From Firmicutes bacterium UBA3738 (GTDB lineage Bacteria > Bacillota > Clostridia > Peptostreptococcales > Anaerovoracaceae), in contig DFGY01000114.1 of NCBI GenBank assembly GCA_002372505.1, positions 31,749 to 69,660 on the forward strand: a DNA stretch of 37,912 bases, read 5' to 3'. A program made the translations under genes and the position numbers. The notes below the pieces were generated by a model that did no database searches, was not told the DNA's origin, and saw nothing but the letters and a program-made list of their open reading frames with translations. Below, in pieces: positions 15,925-23,808 of this stretch. Within the stretch, counting starts at the first letter, position 1. Every line of letters begins with the position of its first letter.

Positions 15925-17307
15925 TCATCCTACTATATATTTTCCATCTGCAAAGTGAATGTCATTTTTGTTGGCACTGCTGTTCTTGAAAAACAGAAGC
16001 ATGGTAATGGGTCCGACCCTTCCCAGAAACATTCCGATTATTATCAGTATTTGTCCGGCAGAATTAAGGTCATCCGTAAGCCCTCTGCTGAGTCCCACCG
16101 TAGAAACAGCGCTGAATGTCTCGTAGAATGCATCTGCCATATTAGCCTCCGTCGCAGCCATGAGCAGCATGGAGATTATTAACACTACAGTCAGCTGAAC
16201 CGTAACAATGGCCGTGGATTTTCTGATAAGTCCTGTGGGAACCCGCCTTTTGAGAATTGTAACTTCATCTTTGTTGCCAAGATAGGAGTATACATTCTTT
16301 AGCAGAATGAATATGGTTACAGTCTTAACACCGCCGGCGGTGCCCAGAGGCGAGCCGCCTATGAACATAAGGACATCCGAAACCAAAGTCGTTGACTCCC
16401 GCAGGTTTTCCTGCGGCACAGTGGCAAACCCGGCCGTCCTGGTGGTTACGGACTGGAAAATGCTGTTGAGAATCTTCTTTCCGAGAGGCATGTTTCCAAA
16501 GGTTTCGGGATTTGAATATTCAAGTATGAATATGATCAGGGCGCCGCCGAATATCAACGCAGTCGTGAGCATTAAAACAAGGCGGGTGTGGACCTTTAGT
16601 GACCGAAGACCAACCTTCATTTTCTTTCTCTTGGTCATGCCCCTAAGACCTTGAAAATCCTGAAAAACTATATATCCTATTCCGCCTAATATTATCATGA
16701 GCATAGTTACGATGAGCATGAGAGGCGAACCGTTGTATTTTTCCAGACTATCCGGATCGGCTATGAATATTCCCGCATTACAGAAAGCCGATATGGAGGT
16801 GAACAGGGAATACCAGGCACCCTTAATGGCCCCAAACTCAGGACAAAACAGTGGCAAATACAGTATGGTGCCAAGCCCTTCAATAGCAAAAGTAATCTTA
16901 AATACATTTCCAAAAAAATAGTTGAGATTCTTTGTATCATCCAGTGAAAACATATCCTTAAGCGTCAAAGTGTCCGCCAAAGACATATCCCTTTGGGAAA
17001 AATGCAAAAAGTACATTACAATAGCAATGATGCCCAGACCACCCAGCTGGATAAGTGCCAGGATGACTATTTTACCAAACAGACTCCAATGGGTACACGT
17101 ATCCACGACAATCTGCCCCGTTACGCAAACGCTGGTAGTTGAAGTAAACAGAGCTGTCAGCACTGAAGTCTCATTTCCCGGCGTAGTGGAAAAAGGCAGC
17201 ATCAAAAGAACTGTACCCAGCAAAATCAAACACAAAAAAACCAATGGTACAGATAAAAAAGCTGAGCTATGTTTAATTTTCTTCTTTTTTTTCTTGTCTC
17301 TTTCCAT
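15925..17307 (-). CDS. trkH: TrkH/KtrB family potassium transporter, membrane subunit
   Basis: Membrane K+ (possibly Na+-coupled) uptake channel with four pseudo-repeats. Pore loops with their selectivity glycines are visible: TSTTSVCVTGQIV, SISAFCNAGIF, SVTTRTAGFAT and FSAVSTVGLSRG. The protein starts with a lysine-rich cytoplasmic tail (MERDKKKKKK). I chose the ATG at 17307, 9 nt after an AAGGTG site; the in-frame GTG at 17319 abuts that site and is unlikely. It is the first gene of the reverse-strand unit with trkA. Confidence 0.95.
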   Translation of the reverse strand: MERDKKKKKKIKHSSAFLSVPLVFLCLILLGTVLLMLPFSTTPGNETSVLTALFTSTTSVCVTGQIVVDTCTHWSLFGKIVILALIQLGGLGIIAIVMYFLHFSQRDMSLADTLTLKDMFSLDDTKNLNYFFGNVFKITFAIEGLGTILYLPLFCPEFGAIKGAWYSLFTSISAFCNAGIFIADPDSLEKYNGSPLMLIVTMLMIILGGIGYIVFQDFQGLRGMTKRKKMKVGLRSLKVHTRLVLMLTTALIFGGALIIFILEYSNPETFGNMPLGKKILNSIFQSVTTRTAGFATVPQENLRESTTLVSDVLMFIGGSPLGTAGGVKTVTIFILLKNVYSYLGNKDEVTILKRRVPTGLIRKSTAIVTVQLTVVLIISMLLMAATEANMADAFYETFSAVSTVGLSRGLTDDLNSAGQILIIIGMFLGRVGPITMLLFFKNSSANKNDIHFADGKYIVG

Positions 17308-17327
17308 TAAAAAATTCACCTTTTCAT

Positions 17328-17356
17328 ATTATCATACGAATCCGGCTTTCAATCAA
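17328..17356 (-). promoter_or_regulatory. Promoter of the trkH-trkA unit
   Basis: On the reverse strand TTGATT (17351-17356) and GATAAT (17328-17333) are 17 bp apart, 20 bp upstream of the chosen trkH start. It lies just outside the left end of the mobile element. Confidence 0.45.
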
Positions 17357-17383
17357 TAGAAAATTATACATATTAAAAGTGAG

Positions 17384-17884
17384 GCGTTTCACGGGGACAG
17401 GCTTTTTGTTCCGCCTAAACTGGATTGTTCTGTGCCGCTATTGCAAAATACATGTTAAAGGTGCTCGGTATAAGGAACATAGACCGCTGATGACGCATTA
17501 TTTTTCAAAGTATTTTATGTGAGAAAATGTGTGAAAATTATTTCAACAAATAATAGGTTCCGATGAGATATAGAGGCACGCACTCCAAGCTTTGCGCCAG
17601 TTAGGATAGCAGTAACTGTTGAAGTTCTTTTCACAAAATAGGATATGGTTAAGAGTTTGAAATATTTTTGAACAATAATATAAGTCGGCTGAGCTACAGC
17701 GCCTAGTAAGTCTCAAGAGTCTTAGTATGGATAAAGACTATTGTTGGAAAAAGGTTCACGAATATAGGTATAGCGCAAGAAGTGAAAAAAATTACAAAAG
17801 TTCATTGACCTATAAGATGCTTATACAGGATATAAAAGGGGCATGGCGCTTAAGCGTAACAAAAAGCCTGTCCCCGTGAAACGC
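17384..17884 (-). mobile_element. Small non-autonomous repeat element, copy 2 (complete, 501 bp)
   Basis: The element is bounded by perfect 27-bp inverted terminal repeats at 17384-17410 and 17858-17884. The outer end reads GCGTTTCACGGGGACAGG and continues CTTTTTGTT; the match extends imperfectly inward to about 35 bp. There is no open frame of note inside and no transposase. The 96 nt from its left end are identical to the right end of copy 1 at 8689-8784, in opposite orientation. Ends of this type are associated with IS200-like Y1/RAYT transposases acting in trans, which I infer from resemblance. It fills the trkH-glnS intergenic space. Confidence 0.9.
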
Positions 17885-17897
17885 TTTGTGATATACT
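17869..17897 (+). promoter_or_regulatory. glnS: Extended -10 promoter of glnS, abutting the mobile element
   Basis: TGATATACT (17889-17897) is an extended -10. The base 17 bp upstream falls in the terminal repeat (TGTCCC, 17869-17874), exactly the arrangement seen before the sirtuin gene. The predicted leader before the ATG at 17927 is about 23 nt. Confidence 0.5.
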
Positions 17898-17926
17898 GTT
17901 ATGCAGTAATAACGGAGGCAAGTGAT

Positions 17927-19579
17927 ATGAATGAAGATGTAAGAACGAAAGGTAATTTTATTCATCAGATAATAGATGAGGATAATGCCACTGGCAAATA
18001 TGACGGAAAGGTACAGACCAGGTTCCCACCGGAACCAAATGGTTATCTTCATATTGGTCACGCCAAGAGTATATGCCTGAACTTTTCCACGGCGGAAAAG
18101 TACGGCGGCGTTTGCAATCTGAGATACGACGACACCAATCCTGAAAAGGAAGACGAAGAATATGTAAAGGCTATACAGGAAGACATTAAATGGCTGGGCT
18201 TTAAGTGGGGCCACGTCTTCTGGGCCAGCGACTACTTCGACACAATGTACGATGTAGCTGTTGATTTAATCAAGCAGGGCAAGGCCTTTGTCGACGATCA
18301 GTCTGCAGAGGAAATCAGCAGAACCAGAGGAACCCTTACAGAGCCGGGTATCGACAGTCCTTACCGCGACCGCTCCATCGAGGAGAACTTAAGACTCTTC
18401 GAGGAAATGCGCGATGGCAAATACGCCGACGGCGAGAAGTGCCTGAGAGCGAAAATCAGCATGGCCAGCCCCAACATGAACATGCGTGACCCTGTTATTT
18501 ACAGAATAGTCCACGCCACACATCACAACACAGGTGACAAATGGTGCATCTATCCTATGTATGACTTCGCGCATCCACTGGAGGATGCCATCGAAGGCGT
18601 TACCCATTCCATATGTACACTGGAGTTCGAGGACCACAGACCTATTTACGATTGGTCAATTGATGAAGTAGGCTGGTGGGATCCCCGTCCGCAGCAGATA
18701 GAATTCGCAAGACTTAACATTACCAACATGGTAATGAGTAAGCGTTATCTCAAAGCTTTTGTTGACGAGGGAAAGGTTGATGGCTGGGACGATCCGAGAA
18801 TGCCTACCATCGCCGGCATCCGCCGCAGAGGCTACACGCCGGAAGCCATTCGCGACTTCTGCGACCGCATTGGCGTTGCCAAGGCCAACAGCACGGTTGA
18901 AGTTGAGCTTCTCGAGCACTGCATCAGAGAAGATCTCCAGGAAAAGGTTGAGAGCAGAAATGTTATCTTCGACCCAATAAAAGTAGTAATCACCAACTAC
19001 CCGGAAGGTCAGACTGAAGAAATGGTAATGGAAAACAACCGCAACGTTCCCGAAATGGGCGAGCGCACAGTACCATTCTCAAGAGAGCTGTACATAGACG
19101 GCGCCGACTTCATGGAAGTTCCCGCCAAGAAATATTTCCGCCTCTACCCGGGCAACGAAGTACGCTTCAAGGGAGCATACTTCCTCACCTGCCAGGAGTC
19201 AATAAGAGACGAAGAGGGAAACATTGTAGAGCTTCACTGCACCTACGATCCGGAGACCAGATCCGGCAGCGGATTCGAAGGCCGCAAGGTTAAGGGTACA
19301 ATCCACTGGGTAGATGCAGCCACAGCTGTTAAGATAAAAGTCCGCGAGCTGGACTACCTCATGGTTGAAAACGAAGAAGGCGAGCAGGTCTTCAACGAAA
19401 ATTCCATGGTAGTAAAAGAATGCTACGCCGAGCCACTTCTGGCAGAAGCCAAAGCCGGCGACAGATTCCAGTTCTTCAGACACGGCTACTACATCGCCGA
19501 CGAAAAGCTGACAACAGACGACGAGAAAGTATTCAACAGCATCGTCGGACTGAAGAGCAGCTACAAAACGGGCAAATAA
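17927..19579 (+). CDS. glnS: Glutaminyl-tRNA synthetase
   Basis: Class I aminoacyl-tRNA synthetase charging tRNA-Gln directly. The HIGH box is PEPNGYLHIGHAKS (His42-His45), the KMSKS equivalent is VMSKR (MSKR at 270-273), and the region DDPRMPTIAGIRRRGY and the C-terminal beta-barrel domains match GlnRS rather than GluRS. The 550-residue length equals typical GlnRS. An upstream ATG at 17843 is in frame but lies in the mobile element and before the promoter. The ATG at 17927 has GGAGG at 17913-17917 and gives the family N-terminus. Having GlnRS means the cell need not depend only on the GatCAB route. A terminator follows. Confidence 0.97.
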   Translation: MNEDVRTKGNFIHQIIDEDNATGKYDGKVQTRFPPEPNGYLHIGHAKSICLNFSTAEKYGGVCNLRYDDTNPEKEDEEYVKAIQEDIKWLGFKWGHVFWASDYFDTMYDVAVDLIKQGKAFVDDQSAEEISRTRGTLTEPGIDSPYRDRSIEENLRLFEEMRDGKYADGEKCLRAKISMASPNMNMRDPVIYRIVHATHHNTGDKWCIYPMYDFAHPLEDAIEGVTHSICTLEFEDHRPIYDWSIDEVGWWDPRPQQIEFARLNITNMVMSKRYLKAFVDEGKVDGWDDPRMPTIAGIRRRGYTPEAIRDFCDRIGVAKANSTVEVELLEHCIREDLQEKVESRNVIFDPIKVVITNYPEGQTEEMVMENNRNVPEMGERTVPFSRELYIDGADFMEVPAKKYFRLYPGNEVRFKGAYFLTCQESIRDEEGNIVELHCTYDPETRSGSGFEGRKVKGTIHWVDAATAVKIKVRELDYLMVENEEGEQVFNENSMVVKECYAEPLLAEAKAGDRFQFFRHGYYIADEKLTTDDEKVFNSIVGLKSSYKTGK

Positions 19580-19596
19580 CATATCGCATAATAAAG

Positions 19597-19635
19597 AGAG
19601 CCTAGAAGTGTAGGAATACACTAAGGCTCTTTTTC
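19597..19635 (+). terminator. Rho-independent terminator of glnS
   Basis: AGAGCCT (19597-19603) pairs with AGGCTCT (19624-19630), enclosing a second stem GTGTA/TACAC (19608-19612, 19617-19621); TTTT follows. It lies 17 bp after the glnS stop. Confidence 0.85.
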
Positions 19636-19665
19636 AATTCAACGGTTTTTTGCGAACCTTTAGTG

Positions 19666-19694
19666 TGTTATAATTTTGTAAGTAAACGTTTACT
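19666..19694 (+). promoter_or_regulatory. Extended -10 with an adjoining perfect palindrome
   Basis: TGTTATAAT (19666-19674) fits an extended -10. The perfect 14-bp palindrome AGTAAACGTTTACT (19681-19694) lies where transcription would start and resembles an operator. A further 10-bp inverted repeat, ACGTTGATAA (19700-19709) with TTATCAACGT (19732-19741), follows. No forward gene is seen beyond, only the end of the reverse-strand AbiEii gene, so this may be a small RNA promoter, an orphan control site or chance. Confidence 0.35.
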
Positions 19695-19758
19695 GTACTA
19701 CGTTGATAACTTAATCACCCTTCATCATCTTTTATCAACGTGATGATTTCACCCAACT

Positions 19759-20730
19759 TTAGTACAAGCCTTTGTCTAACCGCTTTCCAGGCAATTCTGA
19801 TAAAGCATGTATCACAAGCCCTCTGTCTTTCTGATTTGATTTTGCTATAGTTTTTTCAACATCATCCAAGTCCATAAGAAAATCGAAATTTGTTCTTAAC
19901 CGATTTATTAAATCTTCCGCAGTTGGTGATGGTACAGCCAACAATCCGATATCCTCTGAATCCACGTCTTTAGGAGTTCTATTATTTAACCATCTACTAG
20001 GATCAAAATACGACGGTGAATGCGCCGGTCGCCAAAAAACATTGCCACAATGCATGCCAAAAGAATCAATCCATATTTTTAAAACTACAAGCCTTCTTAA
20101 CAACCCTTTGTCAATCTTCCTCGCGATGTCATTTGTCTCCATCAACCAGTTTAGGTCATACATATCTCTCGCTGTACTTGTTCGGTTAAGACGTGCTATC
20201 TTTTCTGCCATATTTTCTTCCAAACGCACGGTATGTATTTTAGGAATTTCAAAGCCATAGTTTTTATGTATCGGCAAAGGCACCAGAGGCAGAGTTACAG
20301 GCTCCAGCCATGGGTACGAGGCAAAATCAAGTTTAGTTTTGAAAATATCACCGTCATTATACGGGCTAGATAATCCAATATACCATTTGTTTCTGCGTTC
20401 AGTAACTGAGTACGAAAAAGGCCCAATTCTTAAACCATCTATTTCGCTTACAAAATCAAATGCTTTCTCAACAACATCGGAATACTTATCGTCAATAGAA
20501 AAATCCAAATCCAGCGAAAAACGCCCTTCTTTCCCAGCATAGAATTTCCTTATGGCTGTACCTCCCTTTAGCGATATATTATCCACTTTTCCACTATCCT
20601 GCAAATATGACAGCAATAAATCCTGTGCTATATCAATGACTGCTGCCTCGCGTCCAGGAGAGCCACTCCCCAACGGAGTATGTCTTGCTATATAACCTTC
20701 GGTAAGATTTATATTTTCAAATGATATCAT
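19759..20730 (-). CDS. abiEii: AbiEii-type nucleotidyltransferase toxin
   Basis: Toxin of a type IV-like AbiE system, a DUF1814 nucleotidyltransferase. Family studies report that such toxins block growth by modifying RNA, and that AbiE systems can give phage resistance by abortive infection. The motif LKGGTAIRKFY (Gly56, Gly57) followed by FSLDLDFSI (Asp74, Asp76) gives the expected GGT...DxD active site. The long C-terminal part has few recognisable motifs. At 323 residues it is typical. Its start overlaps the AbiEi stop by 4 nt (ATGA), so the pair is coupled. The pair sits between glnS and a recombinase remnant, in AT-rich DNA, consistent with horizontal gain. Confidence 0.9.
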   Translation of the reverse strand: MISFENINLTEGYIARHTPLGSGSPGREAAVIDIAQDLLLSYLQDSGKVDNISLKGGTAIRKFYAGKEGRFSLDLDFSIDDKYSDVVEKAFDFVSEIDGLRIGPFSYSVTERRNKWYIGLSSPYNDGDIFKTKLDFASYPWLEPVTLPLVPLPIHKNYGFEIPKIHTVRLEENMAEKIARLNRTSTARDMYDLNWLMETNDIARKIDKGLLRRLVVLKIWIDSFGMHCGNVFWRPAHSPSYFDPSRWLNNRTPKDVDSEDIGLLAVPSPTAEDLINRLRTNFDFLMDLDDVEKTIAKSNQKDRGLVIHALSELPGKRLDKGLY

Positions 20731-21524
20731 TTTACTTTCTCAACCTCCCTTGTAGAAAAAGGAAGAATCGTATCCGCTATTTTCCACTTTTCATCATTCC
20801 TTATTGACTGCTTCCTTGGGCCAAATCTTATTTTTGAGTACGGCTTTTCAATACTATTGTAAATTGCATCGGCAGCATCAGGATACATGCCTTCAAGCAA
20901 ATATCCAGTTCTTCTTCGAATAGAATCATTCTTGTCTGATATTTCAATAAGAAATTCATCTATTTCAGTTTCGTATACAACATCAGGGAGCCATTCCATA
21001 ACACCATTCCATGATTTTACTAAATCAGGCTTTGTTGCTATGTGAACAACTATGCTTTCCGGGGCAAGACAAGGTACCCCGCGCACCACATTAACTTCGA
21101 GCTTAGGTGTGTATTTGAAAGAAGTAATGTTGTCCGGGAGCTTTCTTCTCGGTATCTCCGAAAAAGCCAGCTCTGCATGCGCGGGCACTCTATCCGCAAG
21201 TCCCATTACCCACGCAGCTGTTTGTAGGCATACATAGCATATTATTTTCGGGTTAAGAAGTTGGAAAGCTTTTATTTCCATTAGTGGATCATTTTTAGAA
21301 TAAGGGCCAGCCATCGATGCAGATGCAAACTCCCACACACCTCGTTGCTGGGTTGGGAGTAACCATCCATTCTTTTTTAGCCTTGACGCAATTAAAGAAG
21401 GTTTGGTTAGAACCTCGTGTTTCCTCGCAAGTTCTGCCAATTCATCCAATGTCACATATGATTTATTATTAAGCTCTAATTCTTCCAATATTCCTGATAA
21501 GGATTTCGTTATAATTCGTGTCAT
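20727..21524 (-). CDS. abiEi: AbiEi-type antitoxin and autorepressor
   Basis: Antitoxin partner of AbiEii. The N-terminal 70 residues form a winged-helix-like part (VTLDELAELARKH, then ASRLKKNGWLLPTQQRGVWEF), followed by the antitoxin domain with ICYVCLQTAAWVMGLADR and PRRKLPDNIT. Characterised AbiEi proteins repress their own promoter. The length of 265 residues is usual. No good ribosome site is visible before the ATG. The promoter at 21576-21604 gives a leader of about 45 nt. Confidence 0.88.
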   Translation of the reverse strand: MTRIITKSLSGILEELELNNKSYVTLDELAELARKHEVLTKPSLIASRLKKNGWLLPTQQRGVWEFASASMAGPYSKNDPLMEIKAFQLLNPKIICYVCLQTAAWVMGLADRVPAHAELAFSEIPRRKLPDNITSFKYTPKLEVNVVRGVPCLAPESIVVHIATKPDLVKSWNGVMEWLPDVVYETEIDEFLIEISDKNDSIRRRTGYLLEGMYPDAADAIYNSIEKPYSKIRFGPRKQSIRNDEKWKIADTILPFSTREVEKVK

Positions 21525-21575
21525 ATTGTATATTATAATTTCTTGTTTTGATGCTTTATTGTATTATTTGACATC

Positions 21576-21604
21576 ATTATATACTATCATGCCACCGATG
21601 TAAA
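21576..21604 (-). promoter_or_regulatory. Promoter of the abiE operon
   Basis: On the reverse strand TTTACA (21599-21604), a 17-bp spacer and TATAAT (21576-21581). Transcription would start near 21569 and run leftwards into abiEi. Confidence 0.6.
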
Positions 21605-21623
21605 TACCTTGAGCGTATAATAA

Positions 21624-21676
21624 AGTGCCGTTTTGATGGAGCAATTACCTAGCAAATTACATCCATCAACGGCACT
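21624..21676. repeat. Long imperfect inverted repeat upstream of abiE and the recombinase
   Basis: AGTGCCGTT (21624-21632) and GATGGA (21635-21640) pair with TCCATCAACGGCACT (21662-21676): 15 base pairs with a two-T bulge and a 21-nt loop. On the reverse strand it is followed by TTTATTATA. It could be a terminator insulating abiE or part of a recombination site. The rest of the 21525-21855 gap holds the abiE promoter, an AT-rich leader and a GAACATCTGC site (21712-21721). Confidence 0.6.
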
Positions 21677-21817
21677 ACCTGCACATACTTTGTTGGTGCA
21701 TTACCTTACACGAACATCTGCTGAAGTAATCCTTTTTTGTATTCTTTTATCTCATCAACCTTACGCTGATGAAGAGTAATTATTATTTCGCAGTATTAAC
21801 GTGCTACGTTATTAATT

Positions 21818-22746
21818 GCAGATGTTCCTTTATAGAACAAGGAGGTGTGATTATAATGTTGACGAGATTTTGCGGCAACGATTTGTTTAAAGATTATTAT
21901 TCTAGTTGGATTGATGTTTACAAAAGAGGAGCAATCCGTGATGTGACGCTTAAAAAATATCTAATGTCGCTACGCTGGGTTGAAAAACTTATTCCGGATT
22001 TGAAGATGCAGGAGTTCACAAGAGTTACATATCAGCAGCTAATAAATGATTATGCTTTATATCACGAACGGCAGACGACCATGGATTTTCATCATCAGCT
22101 TAAAGGCGCAATTCTTGATGCTGTTGATGAGGGCCTTATTGAAAAAGATCCCACAAGGAAAACTATTATTAAAGGGAAAACGCCTAGACCAAAGAAAATA
22201 AAGTATCTGAATCAATTTGAATTGCAAACATTATTAACATAGCTAGAGCTTGCGGATAATGTGAATTGGGATTGGTTCATTCTGCTTGTGGCCAAAACGG
22301 GGCTTAGATTTTCTGAAGCACTGGGATTAACACCTAAGGATTTTGATTTTTCCAGGCAATCTCTTTCCGTGAATAAAACCTGGGATTATAAGGGGAATGG
22401 AGGATTCATTCCTACAAAGAACAGATCATCGGTTCGTAAGATTCAGATTGACTGGCAACTGATTGTGCAGTTCTCAAACCTACTGCAGCATTTGCCGGAG
22501 GACAAACCGATATTTGTAGATAATAAAACCATTTATTCCATGGTTTGCGACATACTCATGCGTCGCTTTTGTTGTTTGCCGGTGTTTCAATAGCCAGTGT
22601 AGCGAGAAGACTTGGACACGCCAGTATGACAACAACACAAAAGACATATCTTCATATTATTCAGGAACTGGAAAATCAAGATATAGACTTAGTGATGAGA
22701 TCGCTGGCTAGCCTTTGCTAAAGTAAATGCAGAAAGGAACATCTGC
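21818..22746. repeat. 14-bp perfect inverted repeats flanking the recombinase pseudogene
   Basis: GCAGATGTTCCTTT (21818-21831) and its exact complement AAAGGAACATCTGC (22733-22746) bracket the tyrosine recombinase remnant. A third, shorter copy, GAACATCTGC, is at 21712-21721. They may be recombination sites of this enzyme or the ends of a lost element. Confidence 0.7.
21856..22721 (+). pseudogene. Tyrosine recombinase/integrase, inactivated
   Basis: The reading begins at ATG 21856 after GGAGGTG (21841-21847). The N-terminal core-binding domain is intact. A TAG stop at 22240-22242 interrupts the frame, and the same frame continues with LELADNVNWDWFILLVAKTG and LRFSEALGL, which holds the first catalytic Arg. 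Near 22560 the frame shifts: ILMR is followed in another frame by HASLLLFAGVSIASVARRLG, then HASMTTTQKTYLHI with the nucleophilic Tyr, ending in TAA at 22721. The usual HGLRH segment with the second catalytic Arg seems to be deleted. The gene thus carries a nonsense mutation and an internal deletion. It probably once mobilised this accessory region. Confidence 0.9.
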
Positions 22747-22787
22747 AGCAAATATATGCTATTATATAAGCTAAAGGAATTTAGAAA

Positions 22788-23564
22788 ATGATAAAGACGG
22801 TAATTGTAATTGGAATAGCAGTGGCATCGGGATTTCTGGCGGGGAATGGTTTAGTCTACGGATTTAACTGCCTGCCGGACAGCTGGCTGGGAACGGAAGA
22901 ACCGGATCGCCACTGGCAACGGGTGAAAAGTTACCCATGGAAATATGTTCTCGCCGCCACAATGATAATTTGCGGAATATACACCGGCCTCATGGATACT
23001 GCAAGAGCGCCGGGTATTTTCGTATCTGCCTTTATTCTCATATGGATCGCCATGTCTGCAAAGCTATACAGGCTGGCGCCCCGTCCACTAATCTGGATGC
23101 TCCTCATCTGCGGAGTGGGAATGATCCCCTTTGAGCATGCGATTAAAAACAGTCTTCTGGGAGCAGCCGTCATGTTTGTGTGTGGGGGAATCATTTGTAT
23201 TATAGAGTATTTTATGAGGAAGCCATATGAACATGGTGGAGAAAAGCCATCATTCTTCAAGGTCGCCCACACGGACCTATGGGAGCTGATGGTAGTTGTT
23301 GGCTTTCTTACGGGACTGGTGCAGAGCCTGATTGTGTTGCAGGTGGCGCTTCTCTCTTGGGCAATAAGATCTCTCATTCCCGCAAGGGAAAGGGCGACGG
23401 CAATAGGCGACACAGCAGTGAAGGCGTACAAAAGCGACGGCCGGGAAATGCGTACAAAGTCTTCTGACAGAAAGGTGTTTTCTCAGAAGGAAGTGCTATC
23501 ATTTTATTTCGCAATCTGCGCAGCAATATGGATTGTAATCAACATAGGACATAAAATCATCTGA
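22788..23564 (+). CDS. Multi-pass membrane protein of unknown function
   Basis: 258-residue protein with about seven hydrophobic segments (roughly 1-25, 51-70, 75-95, 98-115, 122-140, 168-195 and 238-257) and a basic cytoplasmic loop between the last two. I do not recognise the family. The N-terminus (GFLAGNGLVYGFNCLP) is faintly like prepilin peptidases, but their GxGD motif is absent, so I do not assign it. An AAAGGA site lies 9 nt upstream of the ATG. It stands alone between the recombinase remnant and hicAB. Confidence 0.7.
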   Translation: MIKTVIVIGIAVASGFLAGNGLVYGFNCLPDSWLGTEEPDRHWQRVKSYPWKYVLAATMIICGIYTGLMDTARAPGIFVSAFILIWIAMSAKLYRLAPRPLIWMLLICGVGMIPFEHAIKNSLLGAAVMFVCGGIICIIEYFMRKPYEHGGEKPSFFKVAHTDLWELMVVVGFLTGLVQSLIVLQVALLSWAIRSLIPARERATAIGDTAVKAYKSDGREMRTKSSDRKVFSQKEVLSFYFAICAAIWIVINIGHKII

Positions 23565-23566
23565 CA

Positions 23567-23595
23567 TTGACACACGTAAACTTTACGTATAAAAT
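23567..23595 (+). promoter_or_regulatory. hicAB promoter with a palindromic operator in its spacer
   Basis: TTGACA (23567-23572) and TAAAAT (23590-23595) are 17 bp apart. The perfect palindrome ACGTAAACTTTACGT (23574-23588) fills the spacer almost completely, exactly where an autorepressor would block RNA polymerase. HicB antitoxins are known to repress their own operons. Confidence 0.75.
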
Positions 23596-23613
23596 AATAT
23601 TGGGTGATATATT

Positions 23614-23808
23614 ATGAAGACATCTGAGCTAAAGAAACTATTAAAGAAAAATGGAATAGAATTTATTGCACACGGAAGTAATCATGATATTTATAGAAGC
23701 CCAATCACAAACAAAACGTTTACTGTCCCTAGACATGCGAAAGAGATTAAAACCGGAACGTTAAATTCAATATTAAAGCAGGCAGGAATAAAGAAGGGAG
23801 GCAATTAA
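23614..23808 (+). CDS. hicA: HicA family toxin (mRNA interferase)
   Basis: 64-residue double-stranded-RNA-binding-like toxin that cleaves mRNA. The family pattern is clear: SELKKLLKKNGIEF, then HGSNHDIYRSP with the catalytic histidine (His24), then VPRHAKEIKTGTLNSILKQAG. It is complete and appears functional. Only a weak GGGTG ribosome site precedes it. HicB starts directly after its stop codon. The operon has its own operator-bearing promoter. Confidence 0.95.
   Translation: MKTSELKKLLKKNGIEFIAHGSNHDIYRSPITNKTFTVPRHAKEIKTGTLNSILKQAGIKKGGN

Noticed and set aside
17843..17926. Upstream in-frame extension of glnS starting in the mobile element
   Set aside because: It precedes the predicted promoter, has no ribosome site and adds residues foreign to GlnRS; GGAGG supports ATG 17927.
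22788..23564. Prepilin peptidase (A24) assignment
   Set aside because: The N-terminus is faintly similar, but the required GxGD motif and paired aspartates are missing.
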